Assembly (NCBI GenBank): GCA_044221555.1
Contig: JBGAOY010000001.1
Coordinates: forward strand, 62,001 to 126,000
Source: JAEUJM01 sp044221555
GTDB lineage: Bacteria > Actinomycetota > Acidimicrobiia > Acidimicrobiales > DATDAH01
Reading direction: 5' to 3'
DNA length: 64,000 nt
Of this stretch, positions 23,817 through 32,271 are shown one piece after another. A program made the translations under genes and the position numbers. The notes under the pieces were generated by a model that searched no databases, had not been told where the DNA came from, and saw only the letters and a list, made by a program, of their open reading frames with translations. Numbering within the stretch: the stretch's first letter is position 1; each line of letters opens with the position of its first letter.

Positions 23817-24407
23817 TCAAGCGATGTGGGAAAAGACCTCCCCCGTGCCGAGGCCTGCGGCCACCGCGCGGGCCAGGGCCTCGACGAGTGGCCGGGGCGG
23901 CGGGGTGGGCTGTGCCTCGATGGACTCGAGCGTCGCCACCAGCACGGTGCCCGATGGCCGGGCCACGGCGTTCACGGTGAACCAGCAGGTGGGCCCGGCG
24001 GGGGGCCGGACCGTCAGCTGGACCAGCCCGCCCGATCGGTCGACGTAGCTGACCTCACCCAACTCGTCGGCCACCTCGAGCAGCACCCGTGCCACCTCAC
24101 TGGCGTCGGCATCGACCCAGATCGCCTCGTCGGTGATGACCTCGACGGCCGCGACGCTGCCGCGCGAGGGCGAGGGGGGCGACGCGGGCGGAGTCGGAGC
24201 GCCGGGCCCCGGCGGGCCGTCGGTGGGCCGGTCGCGCAGCAGCCGGTAGGCGCTGATGATGGTGGCGGTCCGCTCGGCCGCTCCCGACGGGTGATCGGTG
24301 ACGTCCGGGTGGTGGGCCCGCACCCGCCGCAGGAACGCGTCCCGCACCTCGCGGGGGGTGGCCGCCGCGGTGAGGCCGAGGACCGATCGTGCCTCTTCCG
24401 GGTTCAC
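23817..24407 (-). CDS. J-domain protein
   Basis: A 196-residue protein. An N-terminal J domain (about residues 1-60) carries the diagnostic HPD tripeptide in RVRAHHPDVTDHPSG, preceded by the helix-II region PREVRDAFLRRV and followed by ISAYRLLRDR. A Pro/Ser/Gly linker leads to an unrecognised alpha/beta C-terminal domain (AVEVITDEAIWVDADASEVA onward) with no zinc fingers, so it is not a full DnaJ. It could recruit DnaK to a specific client. GTG at 24407 is the start; the divergent DUF983 gene begins 17 bases away. Confidence 0.72.
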   Translation of the reverse strand: MNPEEARSVLGLTAAATPREVRDAFLRRVRAHHPDVTDHPSGAAERTATIISAYRLLRDRPTDGPPGPGAPTPPASPPSPSRGSVAAVEVITDEAIWVDADASEVARVLLEVADELGEVSYVDRSGGLVQLTVRPPAGPTCWFTVNAVARPSGTVLVATLESIEAQPTPPPRPLVEALARAVAAGLGTGEVFSHIA

Positions 24408-24412
24408 GTCGC

Positions 24413-24418
24413 TACCGT
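24413..24418 (+). promoter_or_regulatory. -10 element, leaderless DUF983 gene
   Basis: TACCGT ends six bases before the GTG at 24425, in the 17-base gap to the divergent J-domain gene. There is no room for a leader. Confidence 0.55.
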
Positions 24419-24424
24419 GACCGC

Positions 24425-24835
24425 GTGGAACAACCTGCGGGCACCCCACGACCGGCGCTGCTGCTGTGGCGCGGGGCCACTCGCCGGTGCCCGCTGTGCG
24501 GGAGCGGCCACCTGTTCCGCCGATGGTTCTTCATCTGCGAGCGCTGCCCCCGGTGCGGCTTCTGGTTCGAGCGGGTGGAGGGGCACTGGATCGGCGCCAT
24601 CGCCATGAACACGATCGTGGCGTTCGGGCTGATGCTGCTGGCGCTCGTCGCCGGCATCGTGGCGACCTACCCCGACGTTCCCTTCCTCCCGCTCGCGTTC
24701 AGTGCGGTGGGCATCGCCCTCGTGGTGCCACTGGTGTTCCTGCCGGCATCGCGCACGCTGTGGACCGCCGTCGACCTGTGGATGCGGCCCGCCGAGGCCG
24801 ACGAATTCCATCGCGAGGGCGCGCCGCGGCACTGA
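24425..24835 (+). CDS. DUF983 family membrane protein
   Basis: A 136-residue protein. Two zinc-binding knuckles (CPLCG and CERCPRCG, residues ~22-42) stand before two membrane helices (MNTIVAFGLMLLALVAGIVA and LAFSAVGIALVVPLVFLPAS). This is the DUF983 layout, including the FERVEGHWIGA segment just before the first helix. The role is unknown. It ends ten bases from the convergent amine oxidase gene. Confidence 0.8.
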   Translation: MEQPAGTPRPALLLWRGATRRCPLCGSGHLFRRWFFICERCPRCGFWFERVEGHWIGAIAMNTIVAFGLMLLALVAGIVATYPDVPFLPLAFSAVGIALVVPLVFLPASRTLWTAVDLWMRPAEADEFHREGAPRH

Positions 24836-24846
24836 TGCCGGACCGG

Positions 24847-26733
24847 TCACGTGTGGCAGTGGCCCGGTGACGGCGGCAGGTCGAGCGCGGGGTTGCGGTC
24901 GAAGAAGCCGACCGGGACCAGGCTGAAGCCGGTGCGCTCGACGGGCATGACCGGCCAGTCCTCGGGACGAGGCACATGGGTGACACCGAAGGTGCACCAG
25001 ACCACGACGTCGGTGTCGACGACGGGTCGGTCGCCGGCGGTCCACTCGGGCAGCCCACCGCCCCCCGGGCTCTGGTTGGCGTAGGGCCCGGCGGCCCGCG
25101 TCTCGTCGCGGTGGTAGGGCGTGACCCAGAGGTGCCTGGACGCGAAGCCGGCTCGGTGGCGGACCGCGGCGTCGTCACCGGCCAGCAGGGTGGGCCACGC
25201 GCCGGGGAGCAGCTTGTAGGCCACGGGGCGGCCCAGGCGGTTGCGCACCGAGGGGTTCACGATCCGCCACGTGCGGCTGCGGGCCGGGTCGACGAGCCGC
25301 TGGGCCGCCTGCTCGCTGGTGAGCAGGGTCTCCACGGTGGCAAAGGCGTTGTCACGCGGGTTGGCGGGGCCCTTGGGCGACGGTTCGACGTCGACCTCGT
25401 ACACCGAGTTGTGGGGCCCGTCCACGCACATGTCGAGGCGGACGTTGAACAGGTGCTGGTGCAGCGGTGCGGCGAGCTCGGGGGCGATCATCACCGCTTC
25501 GGCCGGCTGATCGCCCGGTGCCACCGCCTGGGTCTGCATGATCCCGGTGAGCTTCACCTCGAGCTCGATGGTGCCGTCGAGGTAGAGGTACCAGTAGAAG
25601 GCGTACTCGTAGTTCCCGACGGTGTAGATGGCGCTGATCACGAACCGCCGGTTCCGGCGCACCTCGGTGGTGCCGCTGTGCAGGTCCTGGTGCTTCCAGA
25701 GGATCCCGAAGTCCTCCTCGTGGATGCAGATGGCCTGGGACACGGTGGAGGCGCCGCCGGTCTCGGTGGCCATCACCGCGTCGAGGTACACGATCTCGCC
25801 GAGGCAGTCGCAGCCGAGCTCGAGCGAGTTGACGAACCGGCCCATGCCCCACTCGCCGGCGTCGAAGGCGTTCTTCCAGTCGTGGGTGGGGGCGGTGCTG
25901 CCGTAGGGCACGACCATCTCGCTGAGCGCGGCGCGGTGCAGGATGGGCCGCACCCGGGTGCCGTCGTCCCAGCCGACCTGATGCAGGACCAGGCCCTCGA
26001 TGGGATCCATCGACACCCGCAGGCGCCAGTTCTGCCACGACAGGAGGTTGCCGTCCACGGTGAAGCTGACGCCGTCGGGCTGGTTGACCTCGAGCGGTTG
26101 CAGGCCCGAGCGGGGCGGCCCCGCCCGGTCGATGTCGTAGTTGGAGCACTCGGCGGGGATCGGCACGACCCCGTGGTCCACCACCTCGACCACCCGCCGG
26201 CCGGACAGGTCGACCACCGCCATCAGCCCCTCGATCGGGTGGGCGTAGCCGTTGTCGGTGGGATCGTGGCGAAGGTAGGCCACCACCCGGGTGAGTCGGG
26301 TGCCGTCCTCGGCGGGCACCCCGAACGCGCCCGCGGGCCACGGGTCGAGCTGCACCGTGTCGAGGTCGGTGATGCCGCGCCGGGCGAGCGCCGCACGCCA
26401 GTCGTCGGACGCGTGCAGCAGGCCGATGGCCTCGATGATCTCGGTGAACAGCAGCGGCGGCTTGGCCCCGGGGATGCTCCGCCACGAGCGGAGCTCGCCG
26501 GCGGTGACCGACACGATCGCCTCCGCCACCGAGTCGGGCCCGTCGACGACGACGCACGCGACCTCTCTATCGACGGGGTCGCCCTGCCGATAGGTGCCGA
26601 CCACCGCTTTGTCCGGCTCACGGAGGGTGATGGTGGCGAACAGCAGCTCATCGGAGGATCGCTCGCGGCGCACGATGGACGCGGCGCGCTCGATCTCCTC
26701 CGCGGTCAGGGCATCGAGGGGGTGGGTCACCAT
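24847..26733 (-). CDS. Copper-containing primary amine oxidase
   Basis: A 628-residue cytosolic or secreted-without-signal enzyme oxidising primary amines to aldehydes with release of ammonia and hydrogen peroxide. All hallmarks are in place: Y375 in VGNYEYAF becomes the topaquinone cofactor, D291 in NAFDAGEWG is the base, and H425, H427 (HQHLF) and H586 (THVPRPEDW) bind copper. The N-terminus MVTHPLDALTAEEIERAASI and overall length match Arthrobacter-type tyramine/phenylethylamine oxidases. The ATG at 26733 is chosen because it gives the family N-terminus; the frame is open further upstream but into the divergent gene. No amine transporter is adjacent. Confidence 0.93.
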   Translation of the reverse strand: MVTHPLDALTAEEIERAASIVRRERSSDELLFATITLREPDKAVVGTYRQGDPVDREVACVVVDGPDSVAEAIVSVTAGELRSWRSIPGAKPPLLFTEIIEAIGLLHASDDWRAALARRGITDLDTVQLDPWPAGAFGVPAEDGTRLTRVVAYLRHDPTDNGYAHPIEGLMAVVDLSGRRVVEVVDHGVVPIPAECSNYDIDRAGPPRSGLQPLEVNQPDGVSFTVDGNLLSWQNWRLRVSMDPIEGLVLHQVGWDDGTRVRPILHRAALSEMVVPYGSTAPTHDWKNAFDAGEWGMGRFVNSLELGCDCLGEIVYLDAVMATETGGASTVSQAICIHEEDFGILWKHQDLHSGTTEVRRNRRFVISAIYTVGNYEYAFYWYLYLDGTIELEVKLTGIMQTQAVAPGDQPAEAVMIAPELAAPLHQHLFNVRLDMCVDGPHNSVYEVDVEPSPKGPANPRDNAFATVETLLTSEQAAQRLVDPARSRTWRIVNPSVRNRLGRPVAYKLLPGAWPTLLAGDDAAVRHRAGFASRHLWVTPYHRDETRAAGPYANQSPGGGGLPEWTAGDRPVVDTDVVVWCTFGVTHVPRPEDWPVMPVERTGFSLVPVGFFDRNPALDLPPSPGHCHT

Positions 26734-26761
26734 CGCAGCGTGCCACGCGCGGGGGCCCGTC

Positions 26762-28222
26762 GTGACACGGCGGGACCGCGGGCGGGTGGGCGCATCCCTG
26801 CGCGCCGCGGCGGCCGCGGTGCTGGTGATGCTGGGCCTGCTGCACCCCTCGGCCATGGCACCTGCCGCGGCAGCCGCTGGTGCCCGAGCAGCCGCCGACG
26901 AGGTGTCGTGTCCCGCCACCCTCGACGGCGTCCCCCTCGACCTCGACGAGGAGTTCGCGGGGACCCCGCGGGCCCTCGCCAACGACGAGGGCATCCTCGT
27001 GCGCTTCACGCTGCTGTGCCCGTACCACCGCGGCAACGGCACCTCGGTGGCCGACATCACGCTGGCCTGGAGCAAGTACGCGGCCGACGACCTCAGGTGC
27101 GCGACGGTCGAGCTCACCTCGGAGCCGGCCGGGGACGGACGGGTCCGGGGCCTGGTCGACCACCCCAGCCTGCGTGCGCAGGTCACCTACGACGCCCTGT
27201 CCGAGGAGGTGCTGCCGGCGGTCGACGAGGTGGCCACCGAGCTGCTGGCCGACGTCCCGCGGGACGCCGCGCCCTGCGCCGGTGGGGGAGGCGCCAACGT
27301 CGACGCCCACGTGACGGTCCCCGCCACCGAGGCGTCCTCGGACCTGCCCCTGGCCCTGGCCGTGGCGGTGCTGGCCGCGTCGGCGGTGGTGGTGCTCGTG
27401 GTGGTCATGCTCGTGCGGCGGGGCGCCCGGCGCCGGAAGGCCTCGACCCCGGCCGGCGACCCCGAGGTGGGGGCCCTGGCCGCCGCGATCCGCGCCCGGC
27501 GGCTCGAGGCCGGCGCCGCCGAGGCCGCTGGGGCCACGCCGGGGCGAGGCACCAACGGTACTGCGGCCCCACCCGCGGCCGGTGCTCCCGTGGAGGATGC
27601 GCACGATCTGGTGGGAGAGCGTCAGAACGCGATGGAGGTGCGGCGCGGCGCGACCGCGGCGATGGCGACGATCGAGCAGGTGTTGGAGCGGGCGCGGGCG
27701 GACCTCGGCCGGAACCGTGCCCACGCGCGCGCCGTTCGCACACTGGCGGCATCGCTGCGCGACAGCGACGGCCCCGAATTCCTGTGGTCCTACGCAGGGG
27801 TGATGGCGTTCGCCGTGGCCGCCACGAACCTCGCGGCCACCACCGCGCGGGGCGCTGCCCTGTTGCTCCCGCCGGCGCCCGGCGAGCGGGGCGATGTCAC
27901 CGGGCCCGCAGCGCGCCTGGAGGGGTTGCACCGCCAGGTGCTCATCGCGGCCGAGTCCGGCCTCGACGACACCCGGTACTGGCTCTGGCAGGAGCGTCGC
28001 ATGGCGGTCGTGGATGCGCTGGCTGCCCTGCAACAGGCGGCGCCGGAATTGATCGCCGCGCAGGAACGCCTCGCCGCGCGGGTGGCCGACCTGGCTCGCG
28101 AGCATGCCGTTTCCCGTGAGGAGGCCGAGTGGGCCCAGTCGGTGATCGACGAGGCCGACCACCGTCTCGTGGACGGTGGCGACGGGCCATCGGCCACACC
28201 GTTCGAGAGCGCGGGCGTGTGA
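26762..28222 (+). CDS. Single-pass membrane protein with disulfide ectodomain and helical cytoplasmic region; family unknown
   Basis: A 486-residue protein I cannot assign. It has a signal peptide (AAAAVLVMLGLLHPSAMAPA), then an extracellular domain of ~150 residues with four cysteines (in VSCPATL, LLCPYHRG, LRCATVE and APCAGGG) that could form two disulfides. One membrane helix follows (residues ~195-216, ending in MLVRRGARRRK). The cytoplasmic part of ~270 residues is Ala-rich and helical, with charged heptad-like stretches such as IEQVLERARADLGRNRAHAR and QERLAARVADLAREHAVSRE. The layout is that of a receptor or scaffold. It is divergent from the amine oxidase (28 bases) and 22 bases upstream of the next small gene, which looks like its operon partner. 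Confidence 0.65.
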   Translation: MTRRDRGRVGASLRAAAAAVLVMLGLLHPSAMAPAAAAAGARAAADEVSCPATLDGVPLDLDEEFAGTPRALANDEGILVRFTLLCPYHRGNGTSVADITLAWSKYAADDLRCATVELTSEPAGDGRVRGLVDHPSLRAQVTYDALSEEVLPAVDEVATELLADVPRDAAPCAGGGGANVDAHVTVPATEASSDLPLALAVAVLAASAVVVLVVVMLVRRGARRRKASTPAGDPEVGALAAAIRARRLEAGAAEAAGATPGRGTNGTAAPPAAGAPVEDAHDLVGERQNAMEVRRGATAAMATIEQVLERARADLGRNRAHARAVRTLAASLRDSDGPEFLWSYAGVMAFAVAATNLAATTARGAALLLPPAPGERGDVTGPAARLEGLHRQVLIAAESGLDDTRYWLWQERRMAVVDALAALQQAAPELIAAQERLAARVADLAREHAVSREEAEWAQSVIDEADHRLVDGGDGPSATPFESAGV

Positions 28223-28244
28223 CCCGCAGGAGGATGCAACAGAC

Positions 28245-28751
28245 ATGAGCTCACTGATCGATGCACTGCAGCGCTGGTGCGCGCTGGCCGGATTCGGGTG
28301 CCAGGTGGTGCAGGCCGAGGCCCCGTTCCGGATCCTCGTGAGCATCGAGGACGACGGCGGCCTGCTGACGATCACCGTCGACGGCCCCGCCGGGCCGGAC
28401 GACCCGCTGCGCCTCCGCTACGGCTTCGATGTGGCCGGCGGCCCGTCGGGACCGATGCCACCGGAGCGACTGGTGCGGCTCCTGGACGCGGCGGTGATGC
28501 AGCGATCGGCGATGGTCGACGCCCGACCGGCCGGCCCCGGGCAGGTGGAGATGGTGGTCGCGCTCTATCCCGACGGCGTGACCCGCCACGGGTTCATGAT
28601 CGGCGTCTTCGAGTGCCAGAAGCTGCGCCAGATCGTCCGCGGCGAGGTCGAAGGTGCGCTGGCGGGTGAGGCCGCGGTGGCATCGCTGCTCGCGCTGGCC
28701 GACGCCTCGGACGGCCTGAGCGACGCCGTCGAGGCCGCCCGGCCGGCCTGA
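28245..28751 (+). CDS. Cytosolic alpha/beta protein, probable partner of the preceding membrane protein
   Basis: A 168-residue soluble protein. It starts with an amphipathic helix (SSLIDALQRWCALAGFGCQV), continues with beta strands (FRILVSIEDDGGLLTITVDG, QVEMVVALYPDGVTRHGFM) and ends with helices (FECQKLRQIVRGEVEG). The order and length recall small chaperone-like folds such as YbjN or type III secretion chaperones, but no diagnostic motif is present and this is only a guess. AGGAGG lies eleven bases before the ATG. The 22-base spacing implies co-transcription with the membrane protein. The next 86 bases, up to the convergent aminopeptidase, contain G-rich direct repeats but no gene. Confidence 0.62.
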   Translation: MSSLIDALQRWCALAGFGCQVVQAEAPFRILVSIEDDGGLLTITVDGPAGPDDPLRLRYGFDVAGGPSGPMPPERLVRLLDAAVMQRSAMVDARPAGPGQVEMVVALYPDGVTRHGFMIGVFECQKLRQIVRGEVEGALAGEAAVASLLALADASDGLSDAVEAARPA

Positions 28752-28837
28752 GCCGGCTCTGAGCTGGGTCTGGGTCGGGTCTGTGCCGGGCCTGGGCGAC
28801 GTCTGCCGGCCGAGTGCCCCGAGCGGGTGCTGGCCGT

Positions 28838-30175
28838 TCAGGTGAGGAACGACGTGAGGGCGGCCACGAACCGTGGGGGATCGTCGGCGCCGGCCAACTC
28901 GCGGGCCGAGTGCATCGACAGCTGGGCCACCCCCACATCCACCGTGGGCACGCCCACGGTGGCGGCGGTGAGCGGGCCGATGGTGGAGCCGCACGGGAGG
29001 TCGGAGCGGTTCACGTACTCCTGCACCGGCACCCCGGCCCGCTCGCAGGCCAGGCGGAACTCGGCGGCGCCGAGCGCGTCGGTGGCGTAGCGCTGGTTCG
29101 CGTTCGACTTGATGACCGGCCCGCCGTTGAGGGCCACGTGGTGGTCGGGCTCGTAGCGCTCCACGTAGTTGGGGTGCACCGCGTGGGCCATGTCGGCCGA
29201 CGCGCAGAACGAGGCGGCGAGGGCGCGGCGCAGCGTGGAGCGATCACCGCCGCGCCCGGCGACGATCCGCTCGAGGGTGGCGTCGAGCAGCGGCCCGCCG
29301 GCCCCCCGTTCGGAGGTGCTGCCCACCTCCTCGTGGTCGAACAGGCAGAGCACCGCGGTGTGGGCGGGTGGGGCCGCCGCCGCGGCTGCCACCAGGGCGA
29401 GGGTGCCCGCCCAGCAGGAGCACAGGTTGTCGAGCCGGGGTGCGCTGATCAGCTCCCGATCGGCGCCGAGCCTGGCCGACGGCGTGAGGTCGTGGGCCAT
29501 GACGTCCCAGGCCACCACGGCGTCGGGCTCGACGCCGAGCTCGCCGGCCAGCATGGTGCGGAACCCGTCGGGGTCGCTGGTGCCGAGGCCCCACACCGGG
29601 GTGAGGTGGGTCTGGCGGTTGAGCAGCAGCCCCCGCTGGTCGATCTCGCGGTCGAGGTGGATCGCCAGCTGGGGTACCCGCAGCAGCGGACGGTCGACAC
29701 GGAACAGGCGGGCCTCGACATCGGAGCCGCTGCCCGTGCTGGCGCCGGTGCGGACCGCGATCCGGCCGGAGAGGCCGAGGTCGCGGTCGAGCCACGAGTT
29801 CAACAGGGCGCCGCCGTACACCTCGACGCCGAGTTGGCGGTACCCGACCCGGCCGGTGTCGGGGCGGGGCTTGATCCGCAGGTTGGGGCTGTCGGTGTGG
29901 GCGCCCACCACGCGGAACGGCTGCGCCGCCGGGGCGTCGCCGGCACCACCGCCCACCCAGGCGACCAGCGCGCCGGCGTGACGGAGGAACCGGCCCGACC
30001 CGTCCTCGGCAGGCCACGCGTCGGCCTCGTGCAGTTCGGTGAACCCTGCGGCCTCGAGCATCGCCGCCGTCCGGTCGACCGCGTGGAAGGGCGACGGCGC
30101 GGCATCGATGTAGGCGAGCAGGTCGTCGGTGGGAACAGCGGCGGGATCGAGGGTGCCGGTCATGGTGCCGGTCAT
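28838..30175 (-). CDS. M18 family aminopeptidase
   Basis: A 445-residue cytosolic zinc aminopeptidase, related to aspartyl aminopeptidase (ApeB/DNPEP), removing N-terminal acidic or neutral residues from peptides. Family motifs are AAPSPFHAV near the N-terminus, VGAHTDSPNLRIKP (zinc His and catalytic Asp), LDNLCSCWAGTLAL, LFDHEEVGSTSERGAGGP (catalytic and metal Glu), NQRYATDALGAAEF and SMHSARE (last zinc His). The ATG at 30175 overlaps the stop of the upstream CapA-like gene (ATGA), so they are coupled; an ATG at 30163 is also possible. Confidence 0.92.
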   Translation of the reverse strand: MTGTMTGTLDPAAVPTDDLLAYIDAAPSPFHAVDRTAAMLEAAGFTELHEADAWPAEDGSGRFLRHAGALVAWVGGGAGDAPAAQPFRVVGAHTDSPNLRIKPRPDTGRVGYRQLGVEVYGGALLNSWLDRDLGLSGRIAVRTGASTGSGSDVEARLFRVDRPLLRVPQLAIHLDREIDQRGLLLNRQTHLTPVWGLGTSDPDGFRTMLAGELGVEPDAVVAWDVMAHDLTPSARLGADRELISAPRLDNLCSCWAGTLALVAAAAAAPPAHTAVLCLFDHEEVGSTSERGAGGPLLDATLERIVAGRGGDRSTLRRALAASFCASADMAHAVHPNYVERYEPDHHVALNGGPVIKSNANQRYATDALGAAEFRLACERAGVPVQEYVNRSDLPCGSTIGPLTAATVGVPTVDVGVAQLSMHSARELAGADDPPRFVAALTSFLT

Positions 30176-31302
30176 GGTGTCAGGTCGGTGCAGGCGCGGA
30201 GGCCGTCCCAGGCGGCGACGGCCGCATCGGCCTCGGCCCCGGTGAGCGGCTGGGGGCGTCCGCCGCTGATCACCGCGGGCTCCCACGAGTAGCTGTCGAT
30301 GTGGCGGCCCGTGGCGGTGACGTGCAGCACCCCGGTCTGGGCACCGGCGCCACCCGACGCGTAGAACACGAAGTTGCCGAGCCCGTAGGCCACGAGCGCC
30401 TCGCCCTTGTGGCCCGCACCGATCAGGCGGTGGGCGTGGCTGCCCACCACGATGTCGGCACCGGCGTCGATGAGGCTCTGGGCGAGGCCCGGCTGGGTGG
30501 CGTTGGGGCAGGTCTGGCCCTCGGTGCCCCAGTGCAGGAACACCACCACGGTGTCGCTGGTGGCCCGGGCGGCCTGCACCGCGGCGATCAGCGCGCCGGG
30601 GTCCTTGGCCGAGGCGAGCCCCGGCTGGCTGTCGGTGGCCGTCCAGCCGGCGATGAGGTTGGCGTCGAGCACGTCGGTGGCCGCCAGGATGGCGATGCGC
30701 TGCCCGTTGACCGTGGCGGTGTAGGGCGTGAGTGCCTCAGTCCGGTTGTTGCCGACGCCTAGCACGGGGAACCCCGCGGCGTCGCGGGCGGCCAGAGAGT
30801 CGGCCAGGCCGACCGGCCCGTAGTCCATGCCGTGGTTGTTGGCCATCGACACCACGTCGACGCCGGCGGCCCGCAGGGCGTCGAAGGCCGTGGCGGGCGC
30901 CCGGAAGTTGTAGGTCTTGGGCTCGGGTGTGCCGCCGTCGGTGATCGCGGTCTCGAGGTTGACCATGGCGATGTCGGCCTGCGACAGCGACGGCGCGATG
31001 GCCGCCATCACCTGGGTGGGGTCGGCGTCGAGCGCGCCGCGGATCTCCCCCTCGAAGTGGACGTCACCCCCGAACGCGAACGTCACCGGGCCCGCCGGCG
31101 CATCCACCACGCTGACCCCCTTGGGGTCGACCGTGGCGGCGCCGGGCACCGACTCGGGCCCCGAGGCGGACTCGCCGACGGGTGTGCGGGCAGAGTCGAC
31201 GGGCGTGCCGGCGCACGCCGCCACGACAAGCGGCCCGACCACGGCGACGACCAGCAGCAGACGCCATCGCCACACCGGAGGGGAGGTTCGACGACGAGCC
31301 AC
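30172..31302 (-). CDS. CapA/YwtB-type metallophosphatase-like lipoprotein
   Basis: A 376-residue exported protein. The signal sequence (WRLLLVVAVVGPLVVAACAG) ends in a lipobox (VAAC), so it should be lipid-anchored. The catalytic-like domain has the PGA_cap motifs FAFGGDVHFEGEI, NLETAITDGG, VVSMANNHGMDYG, VFLHWGTEGQ and VVGSHAHRLIG, which form a two-metal site of the calcineurin type. CapA relatives take part in poly-gamma-glutamate synthesis, but many family members occur without that pathway, and none of its other genes are here. Start GTG at 31302 lies eight bases after a TAGGGT -10 hexamer. Confidence 0.87.
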   Translation of the reverse strand: MARRRTSPPVWRWRLLLVVAVVGPLVVAACAGTPVDSARTPVGESASGPESVPGAATVDPKGVSVVDAPAGPVTFAFGGDVHFEGEIRGALDADPTQVMAAIAPSLSQADIAMVNLETAITDGGTPEPKTYNFRAPATAFDALRAAGVDVVSMANNHGMDYGPVGLADSLAARDAAGFPVLGVGNNRTEALTPYTATVNGQRIAILAATDVLDANLIAGWTATDSQPGLASAKDPGALIAAVQAARATSDTVVVFLHWGTEGQTCPNATQPGLAQSLIDAGADIVVGSHAHRLIGAGHKGEALVAYGLGNFVFYASGGAGAQTGVLHVTATGRHIDSYSWEPAVISGGRPQPLTGAEADAAVAAWDGLRACTDLTP

Positions 31303-31310
31303 GCCAGCAA

Positions 31311-31316
31311 ACCCTA
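31311..31316 (-). promoter_or_regulatory. -10 element, CapA-like gene
   Basis: On the minus strand TAGGGT ends eight bases before the GTG at 31302, giving a very short or absent leader. Confidence 0.4.
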
Positions 31317-31360
31317 CCGAAGCCCCCGCGTCGCCCCTCGGCGCGGCGGCGGTGCTGGCG

Positions 31361-32146
31361 CTACCCGCGGCCGACCGTCTCGATGGCGCCGGCGCGCAGC
31401 AGCCGGTGCAGGGTGCTGAAGACCGTGAAGGCGCTGGCGCCGACGGTCTCGATGATGTCGGCGACGGTGGCCTTGCCGTCGATGGCGGCGAGCACCTGCC
31501 ACTCGATGGCCGAGATGGTGACCTGGGGGGTGCCGGCGGGCAGGCGCGGCACCACCTGCACCACCACGTCGGTGGAGGGGATGGCGCGGGCGATCTCGGA
31601 GAACTCCCGGAGGCGGGCCTCGGCGGCCTGCAACACGTCGTCGACCGGGAAGACGAAGTGGGCGCCGAGCTGGTGCATCTCGCCGGCGCCGAAGCGGAAG
31701 CGGTTGCTGTTGGGGACCAGCAGCTCGAACAGGGTGCCCACGGTGTGGTCGTACAGGGCGGCCCGCAGCCCCTCCGGCGTGGCCCCGCCGACCGACACCA
31801 GGGCCTCCACCAGGGAGCCGCCCTGCCGGGTGGCCTCGACCGAGCGGTCCCACTCGTCGGCACCGACCACACCCGACGAGAGGAAGACCTGGCGCAGCGA
31901 CGGCCCCGTCTCGGCGTGCGCGAGGTAGATCCCGCCGTCACGCAGGCAGATGATGCTCGAGTAGCTGCCCGTGAGGTGCAGGATGCCGTGCCCGCCGGCG
32001 GCGGCCAGCGATCTCAGGACGTCGCCGAGGGGAACGTCGGTCAGCGAGCCTTCCACCGGTCCGCCCACCGCACGGGGATCTTCCACAGCCACGGGGCGAA
32101 CGGTATCGCCCGGCGAATCCAAGGGGGAACCAATCGCACCGGCCAC
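31361..32146 (-). CDS. DUF4388 (PATAN-like) domain protein
   Basis: A 261-residue soluble protein. The N-terminal domain, GSLTDVPLGDVLRSLAAAGG followed by HGILHLTGSYSSIICLRDGG and IYLAHAETGPSLRQVFLSSG, is of the DUF4388 type often joined to response regulators and to MglA/roadblock switches. The C-terminal ~80 residues (ISAIEWQVLAAIDGKATVAD, FTVFSTLHRLLRAGAIETVG) look like a winged-helix module. It is divergent from the conservon with 125 bases between, so it may be regulated with it. The GTG start at 32146 is tentative. A link to the conservon is inference. Confidence 0.7.
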   Translation of the reverse strand: MAGAIGSPLDSPGDTVRPVAVEDPRAVGGPVEGSLTDVPLGDVLRSLAAAGGHGILHLTGSYSSIICLRDGGIYLAHAETGPSLRQVFLSSGVVGADEWDRSVEATRQGGSLVEALVSVGGATPEGLRAALYDHTVGTLFELLVPNSNRFRFGAGEMHQLGAHFVFPVDDVLQAAEARLREFSEIARAIPSTDVVVQVVPRLPAGTPQVTISAIEWQVLAAIDGKATVADIIETVGASAFTVFSTLHRLLRAGAIETVGRG

Positions 32147-32271
32147 CGGCCGCCCGGCTCAACTTCGGGGGGCCTGGTCCGATGGAACCCCTGTCCAAGG
32201 AGCCGTCTGCGTCGGGGGGATTCGCCTCCCGGCCGCCGCTCGGTAGCCGTTCGACGACACAGGGGCTGGGA

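Noticed and set aside
30172..31302. Poly-gamma-glutamate capsule operon
   Set aside because: Only the CapA-like gene is present; no CapB/CapC ligase or transporter genes are nearby.
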